From assembly GCF_015291705.1 (NCBI RefSeq), contig NZ_CP030050.1:7006001-7070000 (forward strand): a stretch of DNA of 64,000 bases. The letters run 5' to 3'. The notes beneath the pieces are model-generated. The model worked only from the letters and a program-made list of their open reading frames with translations. It had not been told where the DNA came from and made no database searches. Numbering within the stretch: position 1 is the stretch's first letter; each line of letters opens with the position of its first letter. Shown here piece by piece: positions 60,007 to 64,000 of this stretch. Source of the DNA: Bradyrhizobium arachidis. Lineage in GTDB: Bacteria; Pseudomonadota; Alphaproteobacteria; Rhizobiales; Xanthobacteraceae. The position numbers were made by a program, and so were the translations under genes.

Positions 60007-62129
60007 CGTCCCCTGCCCCAAAGCTGCCGGTCAGCCTGACAGCCAATCCGAAGCTGTCGTCCTGGGTAAGGTTCACCGATGAAGGCCGCGTCGCGATCTC
60101 GCCCGGCAAGGTCGAGATCGGCCAGGGCATCGTCACGGCGCTGGCGCAGATCGCGGCTGACGAGCTCGATGTCGATCTTGCGCGGGTCGACATGATCCGA
60201 GCCTCGACGGCGACGAGCCCGAACGAGGGCGTCACCTCGGGCAGCCTGTCGATCCAGCAATCCGGCCGCGCGCTGCGCCACGCCTGTGCCGACGTTCGCC
60301 AACGCTTCCTCGCCGCAGCATCTGAGCGTCTCGGCGTCGATGCGTCCTCGCTCGACATCGAGGACGGCACGATCTCGGGTCCCGGCAATGTCAGGACCAG
60401 CTATTGGGAGCTGGCCGGCGATGTCTCGCTCGACCACGACGCCTCCGCAAGCGCGGCAGCGAAGATCGCGACCAAGCGCGCCGTCGCCGGACATTCCGTC
60501 CAGCGCGTGGACTTTCCCGACAAGGTGTTCGCCCAGCCGCGCTTCATCCATGACCGGGCATTGCCCGGCTTGCTGCACGGACGCGTGCTGCGTCCGGACG
60601 TCTCGGGCGCCAAGCTGATCGCGCTCGACGAAACAGCCGCACGCGCCGTCCCCGGCCTCGTCGCCATCATCCGCGACGGCGGCTTTGCCGGCGTGGTTGC
60701 CGACGCCGAGGCCGCGGCGGAAGCGGCGCTGACGGCCTTGCGCAAGGGCGCGACATGGTCGGCCGGCGAGGCGCTGCCGGACGAAGACGATCTGGCGGGC
60801 TTCCTGAAGAGCCAGCCGGTCGAGACGACCGTCATCGATACCAGAGCGGCGGCAACGACAGCGAAAGCCGCGCGCACGCTTCGGCGGCAATACACCCGCC
60901 CCTACATCGCCCATGGCTCGATCGCGCCGTCCTGCGCCATGGCGCAGTGGGATGGCGACCGTGTCCACGTCTGGACCCACAGCCAGGGCGTTTACCTGCT
61001 GCGCGCCGATCTCGCCATCGTGCTCAAGCTGCCCGCCGAGAACATTGTCGTCGAGCACATGGAAGGGGCCGGCTGCTACGGGCACAATGCCGCCGACGAC
61101 GTCGCGCTCGATGCGGTGCTGCTGGCGAAAGCGGCCGGCGGCCGCTCGGTGCGGGTGCAGTGGTCGCGCCACGACGAGATGAGCCACGCGCCGTTCGGCG
61201 CGGCGATGGCCATCGAGATCGAGGCCGATCTCGATACAGACAATGAGATCGTCGGCTGGCGCCATATGCTCTGGAGCAACGGCCACGCGGCGCGACCGGG
61301 ACGCGCGGCGCAGCCGGCGTTGCTCGCCGCAACCGAGATCGCAAATCCCTACCCGCGCATGATCTCGACCAATCCGCCGGCAGCCAATGGCGGCGGCGGC
61401 GACCGCAACTCGGTTCCACTCTATGATTTACCGGCGTGGACGATCACGAGCCACCGGCTATTGACGATGCCGGTGCGCACCTCGGCGCTGCGGACGCTTG
61501 GCGGGCAAGGCAATGTGTTCGCCATCGAATCCCTGCTCGACGAGATCGCGACCTTGCGCGGCGAGGACCCGATCGCGTTCCGCCTGCGCCACCTGCGCGA
61601 CGAACGGGCGAAGGACGTCATCCGCGCCGCGGCGCGACGCGCGCAGTGGAAGCCGCAGAAGCGATCGGGCGTCGGCCACGGCGCCGGCTTTGCCCGCTAC
61701 AAGAACACGGGCGCCTATTGCGCCGCGATTGCCGAGATCGAAGGCGACGACGACATCCGCGTCAAACGCTTGACGCTCGCGGTCGACGTCGGCGAAGCCA
61801 TCAATCCTGACGGCGTCATCAACCAGATCGAGGGCGGCGCGATCCAGGCGACCAGCTGGGTGCTGAAGGAGCGCGTTCGCTTCGACCGGACCCGCATCAC
61901 CTCGACCTCCTGGACGGACTATCCGATCCTGACCTTCAGCGAGGTGCCGGCGGTCGACGTCGAGATCATCCAGCGGCCGGAGATCGAGCCGGTCGGCGCG
62001 GGCGAAGCGGCACACGGGCCGGTGACGGCGGCGATCGCAAATGCCGTCTACGATTGCCTCGGCGTGCGCGTCCGCGATCTGCCGATCACGCGCGACAGGA
62101 TCATCGCAGCCATGGAGCTTGCATCGTGA
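60003..62129 (+). CDS. Molybdenum hydroxylase large subunit (xanthine dehydrogenase family, IorB-like)
   Basis: 708 residues. MoCo-binding and active-site features: GKVEIGQGIVTALAQIAADELDVDL, EHMEGAGCYGHNAADDVALDA, MPVRTSALRTLGGQGNVFAIESLLDE, and the catalytic Glu in EPVGAGEAAHGPVTAAIANA. It hydroxylates an N-heterocycle or aldehyde using water as oxygen donor. The substrate is unknown; nicotinate- or isoquinoline-type is a reasonable guess. Overlaps on both sides (four bases each) make a tight three-gene operon with the [2Fe-2S] subunit and the ModA-like protein. Confidence 0.9.
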   Translation: MTSPAPKLPVSLTANPKLSSWVRFTDEGRVAISPGKVEIGQGIVTALAQIAADELDVDLARVDMIRASTATSPNEGVTSGSLSIQQSGRALRHACADVRQRFLAAASERLGVDASSLDIEDGTISGPGNVRTSYWELAGDVSLDHDASASAAAKIATKRAVAGHSVQRVDFPDKVFAQPRFIHDRALPGLLHGRVLRPDVSGAKLIALDETAARAVPGLVAIIRDGGFAGVVADAEAAAEAALTALRKGATWSAGEALPDEDDLAGFLKSQPVETTVIDTRAAATTAKAARTLRRQYTRPYIAHGSIAPSCAMAQWDGDRVHVWTHSQGVYLLRADLAIVLKLPAENIVVEHMEGAGCYGHNAADDVALDAVLLAKAAGGRSVRVQWSRHDEMSHAPFGAAMAIEIEADLDTDNEIVGWRHMLWSNGHAARPGRAAQPALLAATEIANPYPRMISTNPPAANGGGGDRNSVPLYDLPAWTITSHRLLTMPVRTSALRTLGGQGNVFAIESLLDEIATLRGEDPIAFRLRHLRDERAKDVIRAAARRAQWKPQKRSGVGHGAGFARYKNTGAYCAAIAEIEGDDDIRVKRLTLAVDVGEAINPDGVINQIEGGAIQATSWVLKERVRFDRTRITSTSWTDYPILTFSEVPAVDVEIIQRPEIEPVGAGEAAHGPVTAAIANAVYDCLGVRVRDLPITRDRIIAAMELAS

Positions 62130-62824
62130 CGACCTTGACCATTTTGAGCGGTGGCGCGGCGCAAGGCCTGGTGCGCGGCCTCAGCGACGCTTTCAAGACA
62201 AAGACCAGCCTCAGTATCGACGGCGAGTTCGGCGCGGTCGGCATCATGGCCGACAAACTGCGTACGGGCACGGCAGCCGATCTCGTGATCCTGACGCAGG
62301 CCCTCCTCGCAAAACTTGCCGAGGAGAAGCTTGTCGTCCCCTCCTCGATCGCGGATGTCGGCCGGGTCGAGACCGCGTTGGCGGTCCGCAACCGTGATCC
62401 CAAGGTGACGGCGAAGACCGAAGCCGATTTGCGCGAGGTGTTGCGTTCGGCGGACGCGATCTACGTCCCTGATATCAAGGCGTCCACGGCAGGACAGCAC
62501 GTTGCAAAAGTGCTGGATCAGCTCGGCATCGCCTATGAGGTCGCATCGCGCCTCAAGATATTTCCGAACGGCGCAACCGCGATGCGGGAGCTTGCGACGT
62601 CCACCGCAGCGCGTCCGATCGGCTGCACGCAGGCCACCGAGATCATCGCCACCGACGGCATCGCGCTGTCAGGATCACTGCCGCCTGGATGTGAGCTGGT
62701 GACCATGTACACGGCTGGCGTGACCGCGCGGGCCGCACATCCGAATGAAGCGGCCGTGCTGATTGCGCTGTTGACCGGCGTAGAGCACAAGGAGCTGCGC
62801 CAGCGCGTGGGCTTTGCCGGCTAG
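62126..62824 (+). CDS. ModA-like substrate-binding protein without signal peptide
   Basis: 232 residues from GTG 62126, which overlaps the upstream stop (GTGA). The fold-type-2 binding pattern is ModA-like: LTILSGGAAQGLVRGLSDAF, FGAVGIMADKLRTGTAADLVILTQALL, LAVRNRDPK, GIALSGSLPPGCELVTMYTAG. ModA proteins are periplasmic molybdate receptors, but no signal peptide precedes this one, so it may act in the cytoplasm as an organic-ligand or molybdate-binding accessory to the adjacent molybdenum enzyme. An upstream start within the large-subunit gene is unlikely. Confidence 0.82.
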   Translation: MTTLTILSGGAAQGLVRGLSDAFKTKTSLSIDGEFGAVGIMADKLRTGTAADLVILTQALLAKLAEEKLVVPSSIADVGRVETALAVRNRDPKVTAKTEADLREVLRSADAIYVPDIKASTAGQHVAKVLDQLGIAYEVASRLKIFPNGATAMRELATSTAARPIGCTQATEIIATDGIALSGSLPPGCELVTMYTAGVTARAAHPNEAAVLIALLTGVEHKELRQRVGFAG

Positions 62825-62837
62825 ACGGCCAGCCGCT

Positions 62838-63644
62838 CTATTTGTGCAGCTGGGTGAGGCCGGTCGGCGGACCATCGACCGCGGTCCAGCCGCCGTCCAC
62901 GAACAGTGTGCTGCCGCTGACATAGCTTGCGGCATCCGAAGCGAGATAGGCCACGGCGGTCGCGACCTCGTCCGCGCTGCTCCAGCGGTTGAACACGGTG
63001 TGGCCGGCATAGAGATTGTAGATGTCGGGCCGCTGCTTGAACGGGCCGGTCAGCGCGGTTTCGGCGATGCTCGGTGCGATCGCGTTGACGCGTACGCCGG
63101 CATGACCGACCTCGGAGGCAAAACCCTTCACCAGGAGGCCGATCGCGGCCTTGGTCGAGCCGTAGATGCCAAGGCCCGGCTCGATGGTCACCGCGCGGAC
63201 CGAGGAGCAGGCGATGATGCTGCCGCCCTTCTGCGCGACCATGATGCGGCCGAAGGCCTGGAAGAACCAGACCGTCCCCTTGACGTTGAGGTTGAGGACG
63301 CGGTCGAGATCCTCCTCGGTGTAGTCGAGGATGGTCTTGCGGATGTTGAGCCCGGGCGTCGTCACGGCGATATCAAGCCGCGGGAATTTCTGCATCACGG
63401 TTTTCGCCAGCGCGTTGACGTCCGCTGCGCTGGCGGCATCGCAGCTGGCAGCCTCGGCCCAGCCGCCCTTGTCGCGAATGCCGGCGGCGGTCGCTTCCGC
63501 CGCGTCAAGCGCACGATCGGCGCAGACGACGCGGGCGCCGAGCCCAGCCAGCGCCTCGGCCGACGATTTGCCGATCCCTGAGGCGGCGCCGAGCACCACG
63601 GCCGTCTTGCCGGTGAGATCGAAGAGCTTGCGATAGTCGGTCAC
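62838..63644 (-). CDS. Short-chain dehydrogenase/reductase (SDR)
   Basis: 268 residues from GTG 63644. The Rossmann motif is VVLGAASGIGKSSAEALAG (T-G-x3-G-x-G variant), with NAG-like TPGLN, catalytic Ser in ACSSVRAVT and the YxxxK pair in IYGSTKAAIGLL. The C-terminal end is YLASDAASYVSGSTLFVDGG. A classical NAD(P)-dependent oxidoreductase; Asp at CADRA suggests NAD. It converges on the ModA-like gene, 13 bases apart. Confidence 0.88.
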   Translation of the reverse strand: MTDYRKLFDLTGKTAVVLGAASGIGKSSAEALAGLGARVVCADRALDAAEATAAGIRDKGGWAEAASCDAASAADVNALAKTVMQKFPRLDIAVTTPGLNIRKTILDYTEEDLDRVLNLNVKGTVWFFQAFGRIMVAQKGGSIIACSSVRAVTIEPGLGIYGSTKAAIGLLVKGFASEVGHAGVRVNAIAPSIAETALTGPFKQRPDIYNLYAGHTVFNRWSSADEVATAVAYLASDAASYVSGSTLFVDGGWTAVDGPPTGLTQLHK

Positions 63645-63722
63645 GGACAGATTCTCCCTGTTGCTGTGACGCAAACTACGCAAGGCGGGTGCGCCGGCCA
63701 AGTGCCGGCGCACGCACGGCAG

Positions 63723-64000
63723 CTATCCCTTGTATCCCATCAGGAGACGCGGCAGCCACAGCGAGAAGGCGGGAACGTAGGTGACGAACATCAGCGCTGC
63801 AATCAGCGCAGCGTAGAACGGCAGGATGGTGCGCATCACCGCGCCGACCGAAATGCCACCGATGGCGCAGCCGACGAACTGCGTCGTTCCGACCGGCGGG
63901 GTGTTCAGTCCAAGCGCGCAGTTGATCAGCATCAGCATGCCGAACTGCACCGGATCCATGCCGGCCTTCATCGCGATCGGCAGGAAGATCGGAGTACAGA
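63723..64000 (-). CDS. TRAP transporter large permease (DctM), C-terminal part
   Basis: The last ~92 residues are visible; the gene continues past the window edge. TPIFLPIAMKAGMDPVQFG and NCALGLNTPPVGTTQFVGCAIG are the signature of DctM/TRAP large permeases, followed by the last membrane helix and the ending LPRLLMGYKG. TRAP systems import organic acids using a periplasmic binding protein. The companion genes would lie outside the window. Confidence 0.88.
   Translation of the reverse strand, partial: CTPIFLPIAMKAGMDPVQFGMLMLINCALGLNTPPVGTTQFVGCAIGGISVGAVMRTILPFYAALIAALMFVTYVPAFSLWLPRLLMGYKG

Overview
The window looks like chromosome of a high-GC alphaproteobacterium, most likely Bradyrhizobium or a close relative. 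This is judged from the style of the flanking metabolic genes and from the mobile-element gene set, not from a database match. Two blocks of ordinary chromosome flank about 53 kb of accessory DNA. The left block (1-1962) holds an FAD/Fe-S oxidase and a GlcG/HbpS protein. The right block (55313-64000) holds an enoyl-CoA hydratase, a molybdopterin oxidoreductase, a Bug-type binding protein, a two-subunit [2Fe-2S]/molybdenum hydroxylase, a ModA-like protein, an SDR and a TRAP permease.

Accessory part 1 (about 2.0-12.7 kb) is a metabolic islet. An intact block (CitMHS-type tricarboxylate transporter, 2-methylisocitrate lyase, MmgE/PrpD dehydratase, divergent LysR regulator) is followed by a graveyard: a GGDEF remnant, an IS1182-type remnant, a headless LysR gene fused head-to-head to a headless aconitase, one intact Bug protein and a broken PrpB-like gene.

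Accessory part 2 (about 12.8-55.3 kb) is an integrative and conjugative element (ICE) of the Mesorhizobium ICEMlSym(R7A) kind. It carries TraR/TraI quorum sensing, a full trb mating-pair operon in reverse order (trbI-G-F-L-K-J-E-D-C-B), a cargo MFS transporter, two ribbon-helix-helix proteins, the TraG coupling protein and a relaxase. After an IS110/IS66 pile-up come a lytic transglycosylase, TraF peptidase, DUF2840, RepA with three iterons, an AlpA/RdfS excisionase, a split FseA activator (DUF6499 + DUF2285, joined by a +1 frameshift), a QseM-like antiactivator and a divergent QseC-like repressor. Next are DUF736, a membrane protein, a DUF2493 protein, a Toprim protein, ArdC and, at the right end, a tyrosine recombinase. 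The set gives a readable circuit: TraR plus AHL, restrained by QseM/QseC, leads to FseA, then RdfS and Int for excision, then relaxase, TraG and Trb for transfer.

Several lesions suggest the element is decaying or the assembly has errors. They are a one-base deletion in the Walker A motif of trbB, a perfect 1675-bp tandem duplication that truncates one relaxase copy, a frameshifting deletion in ardC, an IS110 copy where a parA gene would be expected, and at least five insertion sequences or remnants.

The most novel signals are non-coding. Two families of homologous structured leaders precede genes at the right (probable leading-region) side: DUF736 and DUF2493 share one family, ArdC and the Toprim operon share the other. 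A hairpin before the small membrane-protein gene has a loop complementary to the bases just before its start codon.
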